Assembly (NCBI GenBank): GCA_964587835.1
Contig: CAZPMN010000009.1
Coordinates: 1-64,000, forward strand
Length of the DNA stretch: 64,000 nucleotides
Direction of reading: 5' to 3'
Source of the DNA: Erginobacter sp964587835
GTDB lineage: Bacteria > Auribacterota > Erginobacteria > Erginobacterales > Erginobacteraceae
Within the stretch, counting starts at the first letter, position 1. The number at the start of each line of letters is the position of its first letter. Both the position numbers and the translations under genes were made by a program. The notes under the pieces are model-generated. The model was not told where the DNA came from and made no database searches. It worked only from the letters and a program-made list of their open reading frames with translations. Positions 33,548 through 42,439 of this stretch are shown piece by piece.

Positions 33548-34330
33548 CTAAAAAAATCTCCGGCCTGCTCTTATAAAAGCTTTCCGGTCCCGGGCAGTGG
33601 GGAAGGAGAAGTAGGTGGAATCATCCTCCCGGTTCGGCCGGCGCTCAGCCCGGCCTTCTTTGATCAGCCGGATTGCCACGATCAGTAGCTCCGCCCCGAC
33701 CGCCTTGGTCTTTCGAACCAGGGAATCCCAGGTATCATCCGGGGTGATCACGACCTCGCGCTGGAGGATGATATCCCCGTCGTCAAGCTTGGCCGCCAGC
33801 TCGTGAACCGTCGCGGCGGTCTTGCTCTCGCCGTTTTTCAGAACCCAAAAGGCCGGCATCAGACCGCGGTAACGGGGAAGCGGCGCCCCGTGAACATTGA
33901 TGCAGCCGAGGGGAATCCTCTCCCGGACAGCCTTGCCGATAATCTGCGGACAGCTGATGGAGATCAACAGCTCCGGCCGGTGGCGGGTCAGAAGATCCTG
34001 AAATTCATCGCTCTTCACACGGGCAACCTCGTAATAGGGGACACCGAAGGCCCCGGCCACCTGGGAGATGGAATAAAAGGGACCGTCAGCCCCGGGCCGG
34101 GTCAGGCGGGCCAGGACCGCAGCCCGGACCACCCGCCATCCCATAATGGCCGTTCCCCGAAAGCCGAAGAGGCGCAGGTGCTTGAACAACCCCCGCAGGG
34201 GACCGCCGTGAGTGCTCATTGCCGGGGAGGAGACGATGGCGACAACTTCTTCCGGGCACTCCCGGCAGACCCGGGCGAAGGATTGCGGCAGGTAGAGCCC
34301 CTCGTTCTGAGTCAGAATGATTATTCGCAT
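33548..34330 (-). CDS. formyltransferase-family protein
   Basis: A 260-residue protein with the formyltransferase Rossmann fold. CINVHGAPLPRYRG near residue 137 gives the Asn and His of the catalytic triad and the SLLPxYRG-like loop, and KLDDGDIILQ gives the Asp. It resembles sugar N-formyltransferases and the catalytic domain of methionyl-tRNA formyltransferase, and here most likely acts on an amino-sugar nucleotide, using 10-formyltetrahydrofolate. This fits the DegT-type aminotransferase at 52173, which would make the amino sugar. It overlaps the next gene by ten bases. Confidence 0.83.
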   Translation of the reverse strand: MRIIILTQNEGLYLPQSFARVCRECPEEVVAIVSSPAMSTHGGPLRGLFKHLRLFGFRGTAIMGWRVVRAAVLARLTRPGADGPFYSISQVAGAFGVPYYEVARVKSDEFQDLLTRHRPELLISISCPQIIGKAVRERIPLGCINVHGAPLPRYRGLMPAFWVLKNGESKTAATVHELAAKLDDGDIILQREVVITPDDTWDSLVRKTKAVGAELLIVAIRLIKEGRAERRPNREDDSTYFSFPTARDRKAFIRAGRRFF

Positions 34331-35592
34331 TTATTCCCTTCCCTGGTCACGGTGGACAAGGTCCGACCGGAAGCGGTCAGTTCAATCAGGCGAAGGTACT
34401 TTTCGGCCAGCCGGTCGCGATCGTGATGGCGGGCGACATATTCGCGGCCGGCCCGACCGAACTTCCGCTTCTCTTCGGGGTGGTCGGCCAGAAAGATCAA
34501 TCCCCGAACCAGGTCGGCCTCGGCTTCCGGCTCGACGCAGATTCCCGCCCCGGCCCGCGCGGTCAGTTCCGCGGCGGCACCGGCCACCCCCATAATCACC
34601 GGCCTCTCCATCGCCGCCGCCTCGAAGAATTTCGAGGGGAGAACCGTCTTGAATAGTTCGCTCTTTTTCAAGTGGGCGAGGCAGGCGTCCGAGGCGGCGA
34701 TCAAGCCGGGGATCTCCTCCTTCGGGCGCCGGCCGGAGAAGACCACGTTATCGAGGCCTCCCCCACGGCAGGTCTCCTCCAAGGCCTCCCGGATCGCCCC
34801 GCCCCCGACCAGCACAAAAACGATGTCCTCCCTTCCCCGCTCCCTGAGCAGGTGGGCCGCCCGGGGCACCACTTCCAGGCCGGAACAGAGCCCGAGGGTC
34901 CCGATATATGAGCAGACGAATTTATCCGCCACCCCAAGAACCCTCCGCAGGGACGGATCGGCGGGGCGGGGGGAGAAAAATTCAAGGTCGGCTCCGTTGG
35001 GGATGACTTCCACTTTGCCGCGGGGAACCCCGAGCCGGACCAGGTTGTCCCGATACCCCTCCCCGACGGCCACAATCCGGTCCGCGCCGGCGTACATCCG
35101 CCGGGCCAGCCCGCCGAGGAGACGGAGCAGGCGGCGGTTATTCATCGCCCCGATGGCGACTATGGTCTCCGGCCAGAGGTCGCGGATCTCCAGGATGAAG
35201 GGGACCCGCCGCAGCCGCGAGGAGATCAGGCCGGCCCAGCCGCAGAAGAACTGGGGCGAGGTGGCGATCATAACCGCCGGCCGGGGCAGAAACAGCTCGG
35301 CGATCACCGCCGAGGCCAGATAGGAGAGGAAGTTGAGGATGCGCCGGACGGTCCCCCGGTTAGGGGCCAGGTAAGTCCAGACCCGGATTACCTCGATCCC
35401 GTCCACGATTTCCCGGGAACGGATCCGGTTGCGGTAACCGGGATATACCTTCCCGTCGGGGACGTTGGGGGCGCAGGTGATCACGGTTACCCGGTGTCCG
35501 GCCCGCACCCACCGGCGGCAATTCTCGTAGGTCCGCGAGGCGGGGGCGTTCCCCTCCGGGGGAAAGTAGTGAGAAAAGAAAAGTATATGCAT
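34321..35592 (-). CDS. GT4-family glycosyltransferase
   Basis: A 423-residue GT-B enzyme. The N-terminal SHYFPPEGNAPASRT matches the WbuB-like GT4 group with SQYFPPE; LEIRDLWPETIVAIG is another marker, as is EVIPNGADLEFF in the hinge and ATKFFEAAAMERPVI-like SKFFEAAAMERPVI near the end with the E-x7-E pattern. It would transfer a sugar from a nucleotide donor to a growing lipid-linked glycan. Typical length. The 107-base gap upstream holds a dispersed inverted repeat. Confidence 0.92.
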   Translation of the reverse strand: MHILFFSHYFPPEGNAPASRTYENCRRWVRAGHRVTVITCAPNVPDGKVYPGYRNRIRSREIVDGIEVIRVWTYLAPNRGTVRRILNFLSYLASAVIAELFLPRPAVMIATSPQFFCGWAGLISSRLRRVPFILEIRDLWPETIVAIGAMNNRRLLRLLGGLARRMYAGADRIVAVGEGYRDNLVRLGVPRGKVEVIPNGADLEFFSPRPADPSLRRVLGVADKFVCSYIGTLGLCSGLEVVPRAAHLLRERGREDIVFVLVGGGAIREALEETCRGGGLDNVVFSGRRPKEEIPGLIAASDACLAHLKKSELFKTVLPSKFFEAAAMERPVIMGVAGAAAELTARAGAGICVEPEAEADLVRGLIFLADHPEEKRKFGRAGREYVARHHDRDRLAEKYLRLIELTASGRTLSTVTREGNKCE

Positions 35593-35624
35593 AATTTAAA
35601 CCGCTTACTTGCCAAGTATATTTA

Positions 35625-35694
35625 AACCACAGAGAAGACAGAGACAAGAGTCAGGAAAATCATATTCTCAATGCTCTCTGTGATCTCTGTGGTT
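35625..35694. repeat. inverted CACAGAGA-type dispersed repeat
   Basis: AACCACAGAGA at about 35625-35635 and its complement TCTCTGTGGTT at about 35684-35694 flank a spacer with further CAGAGA/CTCTGTG words. This word is a well-known intergenic repeat in diverse bacteria. It sits between the heparinase-fold gene (ends 35700) and the GT4 gene. It could form a stem in RNA, but has no T-run. Confidence 0.7.
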
Positions 35695-35699
35695 AACAT

Positions 35700-37373
35700 C
35701 TATTCAGCGGGGATGATCCGGAAGCCAAATTTCATATTATCTCCCCGGGCGGAAAATGCCAGCGCTATATTCCCCCGCCGGTCTCCGAAACACGGAGAGT
35801 AAAAAGACTTTTCAACTTCCAGGTCGCCGGACCCGGAAAATTCGATCAAAAACGTCCCGCCGGGATAAGCAATCACGGCCGCCAGGCGGGAAAGGGTCTC
35901 CAGCCGGCAGTCGGGGTGGAGATGAACCCGGGAGATCGCCCGGACCGGGCACGAACCGTGAACCCAGTCTTGCACCGCGATGATTCCACCGGGGTGCCGG
36001 GATAAACTCCGCCGGTGGACCGGCGAACCGGCCAGGCGGCGGTAGCCGTCGTGCCAGCCTTGAAGGGAGAATTCCTCCCGGCCGACCCGGCACTCGACCT
36101 GGCGGGGCCGGCCCCGGCGGGCAACCCGGAAAGCACCCCAGAACTCGGCCTGGTCAACGCCCCCGATCTCCACCGTGTTGTGGGCCCGGGTGGAACGGTC
36201 GTAATCCCGTTCCGGGCCGGGTTCGTATCCGGAGACCCCCGAGTCAACCACCACCCGCCTCCCCTTCAGCGACAGTTCGAAGGAGAAGATGTCCCCGTGG
36301 CCGTGCCCGGGGATATAATCCGGCCCGATTGGGCCGGCGTCGCAGATCAGGGAGTTGCCATCCCGGTCGCGGAAGCCATAGTAGCCGGACGCCGGCAACT
36401 CCCATCCCCCGCACTTCTCCCCCATCGGCTCCAGGCGAAGACCGATCCTCTCCGCCGCCTGCCTCAGGGCGGCGGGGCCGGGGTAAATATCGAAAGCGCT
36501 GTCGTTGAAGAGGGCGATCTCGCCGTCCGGGTGGGAGAGCAGGTCCAGGGCCCCCAGCATCCTCTCCACCAGCCCGGCCGGCGGGCGGAGCGCCTCCCCT
36601 CCCCCGCCGGCAGCCAGCAGGAGCAGCAGCCAAACCGCCCGGAGGTGATACATCGGGGAGAGTTCGAAGTGGACTCCATCCGGGAGGACCTGCTCCCCGA
36701 TCTCCCGCTGGAGGATCCTCGCCCCCCGGCGCCGCCAGCCGGATGCTTCCTTCCCCCCCAGCACGTTGCCGGCCACCGCCAGGGCGACGGCGTTCTCCAG
36801 GAGATGATTGCCGTAAAGGCGGGTCTCCAGGCGGCGGTTCAGCCAGCGGGCCTGGAAGACGAAGCTCTCCTCCAACTCTTCCCGGAAAGACGGGTCCGCT
36901 TTCAGCCGGGGGAAATCCCGCCCGTAAAAAATCCGCGACCAGTTGATCAGCCGGACTGAGACCGGGTAGGGTTCCCACCCCACCTTCCGGTCGGAGGGGG
37001 GGCAACGGCCGATCCAATCCCGAACCGCCAACCGGCAATCCGGGTAATTGAGCGACTCCAGCCACTGGAAGTAATGGAGGTTGTATAGCCAGAGCCGAGG
37101 AAGGCCTTCCGGAACCCATTCCGGCGGCCAGCCCAGTCGACGCGTCCGGTTGAGGAAGGTGAACACCCCCTCCCGGAGCCGCCCCGGCGACTGAACCACG
37201 GGACCGGAGGGGAGAGCGGAGATCTCCGCGGGGAGCGGCCGGCCCCGGGGAGAGAATCCGGAAGTGACCTTCCCGATTTGCGGGAGAAAAGGGCGGATTC
37301 GATGCCGGACCTGCCCCATCAGCTGCCGTATCCGGAGATAGCGAATCGTGTGGATGAGGCGAGATAATTTCAC
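35700..37373 (-). CDS. heparinase II/III-fold protein
   Basis: A 557-residue protein with the alpha/alpha toroid N-terminal domain (LYNLHYFQWLESLNYPD, then PYPVSVRLINWSRI and NHLLENAVALA) and a beta-sandwich C-terminal heparinase II/III domain starting near residue 350 (GHGHGDIFSFELSLKGRRVVVDSG). It has no signal peptide. Such proteins occur regularly beside the bi-domain oxidoreductase and GT4 genes in exopolysaccharide loci, where their function is usually undetermined: a lyase or epimerase acting on uronic-acid polymer is plausible. Confidence 0.9.
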   Translation of the reverse strand: MKLSRLIHTIRYLRIRQLMGQVRHRIRPFLPQIGKVTSGFSPRGRPLPAEISALPSGPVVQSPGRLREGVFTFLNRTRRLGWPPEWVPEGLPRLWLYNLHYFQWLESLNYPDCRLAVRDWIGRCPPSDRKVGWEPYPVSVRLINWSRIFYGRDFPRLKADPSFREELEESFVFQARWLNRRLETRLYGNHLLENAVALAVAGNVLGGKEASGWRRRGARILQREIGEQVLPDGVHFELSPMYHLRAVWLLLLLAAGGGGEALRPPAGLVERMLGALDLLSHPDGEIALFNDSAFDIYPGPAALRQAAERIGLRLEPMGEKCGGWELPASGYYGFRDRDGNSLICDAGPIGPDYIPGHGHGDIFSFELSLKGRRVVVDSGVSGYEPGPERDYDRSTRAHNTVEIGGVDQAEFWGAFRVARRGRPRQVECRVGREEFSLQGWHDGYRRLAGSPVHRRSLSRHPGGIIAVQDWVHGSCPVRAISRVHLHPDCRLETLSRLAAVIAYPGGTFLIEFSGSGDLEVEKSFYSPCFGDRRGNIALAFSARGDNMKFGFRIIPAE

Positions 37374-37431
37374 CGATGAATGGCCTGAGGGTCGGGAAGT
37401 CCGGCGAGCAGCGCCGGCCGGTGAAAGTTCT

Positions 37432-39594
37432 TCAAGCCGCCGGTGCAGGATATTCCTCCGCCAGGTTGACGGCCCTCTCCTCCCGGGCGGAGGTGACGGC
37501 GGCGAAACTGGCCCGGGTGGCGTTGACCAGCTCCTCGAACGGGATCAGGAGCTCCCCCCCCCGGGCAATCAGCTCGACGAAAGCGTCCAGCTCGGCGCGG
37601 TGCCCCTTCTCCTGGCGCCGGGTTTTGAAGGAGCGGAATCCCCTGAACCCGTAACCCCGGGTCACCCGGAAGTTGTCCAGCCGCAGGACCCGGCCGTCGG
37701 AGAAGACCTCCAGCGTCTCCTTGGGGTAACTCTTCGGTCCGTTGGCGAAGTAGTTGACCGTCCCGATCGAGCCATCGGTGAAAGCCAGAGCGATGGCCAT
37801 CTTGTCCTCCCGAACCGCGACTCCCCCCCCCGCCATCACCGCCGACACCGTCTTCACCGGACAGCCGGCGAGAAAGGAGAGGAGGTCGATGAAATGGCAA
37901 CCCTCCCCGACGATCCGCCCGCCGCCCCGCTCCGGGTCCTGGGTCCAGTGCTCGGGGGGGATCTGGCCGGCGTTGACGGTCATCGTCATACAGAGGGGGC
38001 CGGATCGGCCCCGGAGGAGTTCCTTGATTTTAACCGTGTGGGGAGAGAAGCGTCGGTTGAAGCCGACTGTTAGGGAGTGGGCAGTAGGCAGTGGGGAGTG
38101 GTAAAGGCTGATGATCTCATCCAGCTCCTCTTCGTTGAGGGCGAGGGGTTTTTCGACGAAGACGTGCTTGCCGGCTTGCAGGGCCTCAATGACGAAACTG
38201 GCGTGGAGATGGTGGCCGACGGTGATGAAGACGGCGTTGATTTCCGGATCTTCGAGCAGGATACGATAGTCGGTGAGCGCCTTCTCGGCCCCGAACTTTT
38301 TTGCCGCCGAGCGGGCGGCGGCCCCGCTGATATCGGCAACCGCGACCAGGCGGGCGGAGGTCCAGGCCAGGGCGGGAAGGAGGACGGAGTTGGCGAAGTT
38401 CCCCGCCCCGATCAACCCGGCGCGGACTGCTCCGGCCGCCTCGGTGGGAACCGGCTTCAGCCTCACCTGGGGAGCCCTCTCCACCGGGGCGGGATAGTCC
38501 AGGATCATCCCCAGGGCCTCCGGATCCTTCTCCAGCTTCTCGTAGGCCGCGGCCGCGGAAGAAATCCCGAACCGGTAACTGACCAACTCCCCGACCCGGA
38601 GCCGCCCGGATTTAAGCGCCGCCAGGACCGCCTCCAGGTTGCGGCCCTCCGTCCAGCGGACGAAACCATAGGGGTAATCCCGCCCCTTCCTCTCGTAATC
38701 CTCATCATAGCGGCCCGGGCCGTAGGAACAGGAGACTTGAAAGGTCAGCTCCTTCTCGTAAAAATCGCTCCGGCGGAAGTTGAGACCCACCACCCCGACC
38801 AGGACAATCCGCCCCCGCTTCCGGCAGGATTGGGCCGCCTGGTGAACAATCTCGTCGCCCATCGCGGCGGCGGCGATCAGGACCCCGTCCACCCCCCTCC
38901 CCCCGGTCCGGGCTCGGGCGGCGGCGACCGGATCGGACCCGGCGGAGAGATCGACGGGGATGGCGCCGAACTCCTCGGCCCGGCGGAGGCGCTCCGGATT
39001 GAGGTCTACCGCCAGGACCTCGCAGCCGGAGGCCTTGAGCAGCTGAACGGTCAGGATCCCGATCAACCCCATCCCGAAGACCGTAAAAGTCTCCCCCAGT
39101 TCGGGACGAACCAGCCGGATTCCCTGCAGCGCGATCGAACCCATCACGGTGAAGGCCGCTTCCTCGAACGACACCCCGTCGGGGATCTTCGCGCAGAGGT
39201 TTCGGGGAACGCAGACCACCTCGGCGTGAGGGCCGTTGGACGCCACCCGGTCCCCGGGGTGGAGATCACTGATCCCCGCCCCGACCTCCAGGACCTCACC
39301 GGCGTTGCAGTAGCCCAGGGGCAGGGGCTGGTCGAGCTTGCGGAAGACCGCCTCCAGGGTGGGTAGGAGCCCGTCGGTCCGGATCTTGTCCAGGACCTGC
39401 TTTGCCTTCTCCGGCTGCTGCCGGGCCTTGGAGACGAGGTTGGCCCGGCTGAACTCAACCAGCATCCGTTCTGTCCCCGGGGAAATCAGGGAAGTCCGGG
39501 TGGCGATCAGGACCTCGCCCGGGCCCGGGTGAGGGGCCGGCACCTCCGCCACCTCCATCTCCCCGGACCGGAGATTCTGTAAGACCTGTTTCAT
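37432..39594 (-). CDS. bi-domain oxidoreductase: zinc-type dehydrogenase fused to Gfo/Idh/MocA
   Basis: A 720-residue fusion. Residues 1-360 form a medium-chain dehydrogenase/reductase (PGPGEVLIATRTSLISPGTE, FTVFGMGLIGIL). From about 390 a Gfo/Idh/MocA domain begins (AGLIGAGNFANSVLLPAL), with EKPLALNEEELDEI and VGFNRRFSP. Between these two motifs the peptide YHSPLPTAHSLT comes from an in-frame dispersed repeat at 38067-38100, a hit on a normally conserved region. The true start is ATG 39594, preceded by GGGAG. It would modify a nucleotide-sugar; the pairing with the heparinase-fold gene is common. Confidence 0.9.
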   Translation of the reverse strand: MKQVLQNLRSGEMEVAEVPAPHPGPGEVLIATRTSLISPGTERMLVEFSRANLVSKARQQPEKAKQVLDKIRTDGLLPTLEAVFRKLDQPLPLGYCNAGEVLEVGAGISDLHPGDRVASNGPHAEVVCVPRNLCAKIPDGVSFEEAAFTVMGSIALQGIRLVRPELGETFTVFGMGLIGILTVQLLKASGCEVLAVDLNPERLRRAEEFGAIPVDLSAGSDPVAAARARTGGRGVDGVLIAAAAMGDEIVHQAAQSCRKRGRIVLVGVVGLNFRRSDFYEKELTFQVSCSYGPGRYDEDYERKGRDYPYGFVRWTEGRNLEAVLAALKSGRLRVGELVSYRFGISSAAAAYEKLEKDPEALGMILDYPAPVERAPQVRLKPVPTEAAGAVRAGLIGAGNFANSVLLPALAWTSARLVAVADISGAAARSAAKKFGAEKALTDYRILLEDPEINAVFITVGHHLHASFVIEALQAGKHVFVEKPLALNEEELDEIISLYHSPLPTAHSLTVGFNRRFSPHTVKIKELLRGRSGPLCMTMTVNAGQIPPEHWTQDPERGGGRIVGEGCHFIDLLSFLAGCPVKTVSAVMAGGGVAVREDKMAIALAFTDGSIGTVNYFANGPKSYPKETLEVFSDGRVLRLDNFRVTRGYGFRGFRSFKTRRQEKGHRAELDAFVELIARGGELLIPFEELVNATRASFAAVTSAREERAVNLAEEYPAPAA
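38067..38100. repeat. GCAGTAGGCAGT-type repeat inside the bi-domain oxidoreductase gene
   Basis: The word GTGGGCAGTAGGCAGT with flanking GGGAGTGG also occurs at 12850-12879 in a spacer. In the coding sense (minus) it is translated as HSPLPTAHSL in frame. Confidence 0.8.
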
Positions 39595-39653
39595 CAATCA
39601 GCTCCCTTCGGCCGCTAATTTATTAGTTGCTGTGAGATACCATCCAGAAGCTG

Positions 39654-39659
39654 ATTATA
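39654..39659 (-). promoter_or_regulatory. possible -10 box before the bi-domain oxidoreductase gene
   Basis: On the minus strand TATAAT (39659-39654) lies about 60 bases before the ATG at 39594. A TTCCGA sixteen bases upstream is a weak -35. An internal promoter in the long array is therefore possible but uncertain. Confidence 0.3.
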
Positions 39660-39723
39660 TCCTGCGATAGAAATTTCGGAACAGCAAATTGACCTGTCTT
39701 CCGGTGACTGTTCCGGCGGCGAG

Positions 39724-41280
39724 CTAAGTTCTGAGCTGCCGTTGCAGGTCCTCCTCCAGGTCCAACAGCAGGGTATTGGTAATCTTTACCGACTCCAGCG
39801 AGTCGCCGGGTTCGCCGGAGATTATCCTCCGGGAGATCTCCCGGTACATTCGGCGATAGACATCCATCTTGTTGACCCGCTGCTTCCGGATGGTCCGGCG
39901 GTGATCCTCGGACCGGTAAGCTGAACTGTTGATAACGGTCGCCGTCCGCTCTCCCCGGCGCATCGCCACGTATTCCTGGACCCCGATCCGGGTGCTGCCC
40001 AGGTGGGTGAGGTGGAGGAGTAGGCAGGCCCCGTTGGCCAATTCCACCGTGGCCACGGTGTCGCCGTTGGCCAGACGGCGGACGGATCGGCTGACCGGCC
40101 GGGAGAAATCATTCATAAACAGGAAATGGTCGAGCCAGTGGCAGCCGTTGCTGACCAGGTGGCTCCCGGAATTCGGCCAGCGGTACCAGTGCCGGGGCGG
40201 CAGCGGGATCTCGAAGACGTCGGCGGTAATGTGGAGGGGCTCTCCGGGGCCCAGTTGTAGATCCCGCCGGGCCAGACCGAAGAGCGGGTTGTACCGCATC
40301 TGGAAACAACTGTAAAACCGCCCGGCCGTCCGGCGGAGAGCGGAGATCAGTTCTTCCAGCTGCCTCCGGCTGGTGACGACGGGCTTCTCGACCACCGCCA
40401 CCGCCCCCCGCTCCAGGGCCCGGACGGCCAACCCGGCGTGGGTATGATGATAGCCGGCAATCAGCCAGACATCGTAGTTCTCCGCCGCCTCCTCCCCCGG
40501 ATCGGTTGTAACCCGGAAACGTTTTCGGTATCCACCGACGATCTGGGTTGGATCGAGTTCGTGGATCGAGGCTATGCTGATCCGGGGGGAGAGACCGGGG
40601 ATGATCTGGGTCTTGGCGTAGTTCCCCAGCCCGTAGAGAACCGCCCTTGGACGATCCGGGCGCAAGACCGGTCCCGGCGGGCGGCAAGTGGTCACCGGGT
40701 CGCTGGGCGCGGAAACACCGAGAAGACGAAAGTTGCCGGCCGGCCGGGACCAGTAGCCGCCGGCGGCCGCCACAATCTCCTCCACCACGGTGGTGGGCAG
40801 GGCGCATCCCGACTCCGGCTGCCAGCCGGCAATCTTTTCCAGGCGAGGGAGGGCAGGCCCGGATTCGTAAAAGCGGATCCCGCCCGGCGAACTGTGAAGC
40901 TCGACGATTTCCGGGGAGGCGGAGCGGACCAGCGCGGGGGGAAGCACGACTCTCTCCACGCAGCGGGGATGGGCGAGGGCGAGAAAGAGAACCGGTTCAC
41001 CGTCGCCGACGCCGGCGATGACGCGCCCCAACCCGACGGAGATGAATTTCTCGTTCCGGAGACGTTCCTGGAGACGTGATCGAATCTTGCGGAACACGGC
41101 CCGGATCCCGAACTCCCGCAGGTACTCCCTCAGGGTCAGCCAGCTCCGGGGGCGGACCAGGTAGATACCGGAAACCCGACCGGCCACAGCCCAGGCGCTG
41201 ACCGCGATCCGCAGGTATTCCGCCGGACGGTGGTAGTCAAGGATCCGGTTTTCCCATTGATCTCCGGTCAGGATGTGCAT
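39724..41280 (-). CDS. Gfo/Idh/MocA oxidoreductase with an extra N-terminal domain
   Basis: A 518-residue protein. From about residue 214 it is a Gfo/Idh/MocA oxidoreductase: RAVLYGLGNYAKTQIIPG (a GxGxxA-type NAD loop), AGYHHTHAGLAVRALERG, and EKPVVTSRRQLEEL with the usual catalytic EKP. The first 210 residues are not part of that fold and include a stretch rich in Arg (IRAVFRKIRSRLQERLR) and a VGDGEPVLFLALAHPRC segment; I do not recognise it. Likely substrate: a nucleotide sugar. It is preceded by a GT gene on the same strand with one base between. Confidence 0.85.
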   Translation of the reverse strand: MHILTGDQWENRILDYHRPAEYLRIAVSAWAVAGRVSGIYLVRPRSWLTLREYLREFGIRAVFRKIRSRLQERLRNEKFISVGLGRVIAGVGDGEPVLFLALAHPRCVERVVLPPALVRSASPEIVELHSSPGGIRFYESGPALPRLEKIAGWQPESGCALPTTVVEEIVAAAGGYWSRPAGNFRLLGVSAPSDPVTTCRPPGPVLRPDRPRAVLYGLGNYAKTQIIPGLSPRISIASIHELDPTQIVGGYRKRFRVTTDPGEEAAENYDVWLIAGYHHTHAGLAVRALERGAVAVVEKPVVTSRRQLEELISALRRTAGRFYSCFQMRYNPLFGLARRDLQLGPGEPLHITADVFEIPLPPRHWYRWPNSGSHLVSNGCHWLDHFLFMNDFSRPVSRSVRRLANGDTVATVELANGACLLLHLTHLGSTRIGVQEYVAMRRGERTATVINSSAYRSEDHRRTIRKQRVNKMDVYRRMYREISRRIISGEPGDSLESVKITNTLLLDLEEDLQRQLRT

Positions 41281-41281
41281 A

Positions 41282-42439
41282 TCAATAACTCGCTCTCCCG
41301 GCCAGGCCGCGCAAACCGGAGAGGAAGATCGCCGTCACTTCATCCCAGCCGATAAACCGTCCTGCAGCCTGTTCCCTCCCCAACCGGGACAGATTACCGG
41401 ACAGGCCGGGTTCGTCCCGAAGCCGGATGATCGTATCACGGATCGAAGCCGGGTTCCAGGGGTCGAAATAGAGGGCCGCCTCCCCGCAGACCTCGCGGGC
41501 GAAATCCAGGTCGCTGGTCAGGATCGGGGCCCCGTAGTGCATCGCTTCCAGGTAACTGCCGCTGAACGACTCCAGGAGGGAAGGCATCAACAGCCCGTCC
41601 ATCCTCCGGAAGTAGGCAGCCAATTCCGACTGCGGCAGCGGACCGAGATTGACGATCATCGCCTCCAGGTTCTTCTCCCGGACTGCCGCTAACAAGCGTC
41701 TGACCGCCGGGTGCTGGTCCCCGGCCACGGTGATGAAAATCGTCGTCCCCCGCAGGTCATCGCGGTAACGGTCGCAGAGATCGACCAGGATCTCGATATT
41801 CTTGTGGGGATAGTATCGGGTGAGGTAAAACAATTTGAAGTTATCGGCATACTGCCTCAGGGGCGACGGCGGGCTGGCCCCAGGGTCGCCGGAACGGGTG
41901 AACTCCGAGATCGCGTTGGGGAGGGCGACAGACCGGCCCCGGTAACCGTAACGGCTTTCGATCCGGCCGGCCGCCGACCTGGTCTGGGTGAAGAGGAGTC
42001 CGGTCCGGCCGAGGTCGCGGGCGAAGACCCGTCGCTTGAGATAGATCTCGATCAGTTCCTTGCAGCTGATCGTGCGGCCGAAGTGGCGGCGGGGGTAGAG
42101 GAGGTAGGGGTTGTGGCAGAGAACGGCCTGGGGAAAACGCCCCCTCCCCTGGTAGCCGAGACTGGCCATCCCCACCACGACGTCGGGCCGGAACCGGGCC
42201 AGTTCTTCCGGCAGCAGCCGGCGGTCAAAACGCCACCGGCTGGGCCAGGAATGATCCTCTAGATAGATCGCCCGCCGGTCGGGCAGTCCAGGGCAGACCT
42301 CTTCATAACCCAGCCCCCCGGGCAAGCTGAGGAAATAACTCTCCCCTCCGGCGATCCTCCCCAGGGCGGCGATGATGTTCCGCCCCACCGAGATCCCCCC
42401 CCCTCCCCGAAGGGCGTGGGCCAGCAGGGCGATCCTCAT
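41282..42439 (-). CDS. GT4-type glycosyltransferase (mannosyltransferase-like)
   Basis: A 385-residue GT-B enzyme starting at MRIALLAHALRGGGGISVGRN, where the gly-rich loop binds the acceptor phosphate. SLLESFSGSYLEAMHYGAPILTSDLDFAREV is the donor-binding C-terminal motif with E-x7-E. I take the ATG at 42439 because it overlaps the stop of the upstream GT gene as ATGA; the longer frame is shadow. It adds a sugar to the lipid-linked repeat. Confidence 0.9.
   Translation of the reverse strand: MRIALLAHALRGGGGISVGRNIIAALGRIAGGESYFLSLPGGLGYEEVCPGLPDRRAIYLEDHSWPSRWRFDRRLLPEELARFRPDVVVGMASLGYQGRGRFPQAVLCHNPYLLYPRRHFGRTISCKELIEIYLKRRVFARDLGRTGLLFTQTRSAAGRIESRYGYRGRSVALPNAISEFTRSGDPGASPPSPLRQYADNFKLFYLTRYYPHKNIEILVDLCDRYRDDLRGTTIFITVAGDQHPAVRRLLAAVREKNLEAMIVNLGPLPQSELAAYFRRMDGLLMPSLLESFSGSYLEAMHYGAPILTSDLDFAREVCGEAALYFDPWNPASIRDTIIRLRDEPGLSGNLSRLGREQAAGRFIGWDEVTAIFLSGLRGLAGRASY

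Noticed and set aside
38077..39366. A 429-codon plus-strand frame opposite the bi-domain oxidoreductase
   Set aside because: Same reasoning: antisense shadow with composition biased to Gly, Pro, Asp and Arg and no motif.
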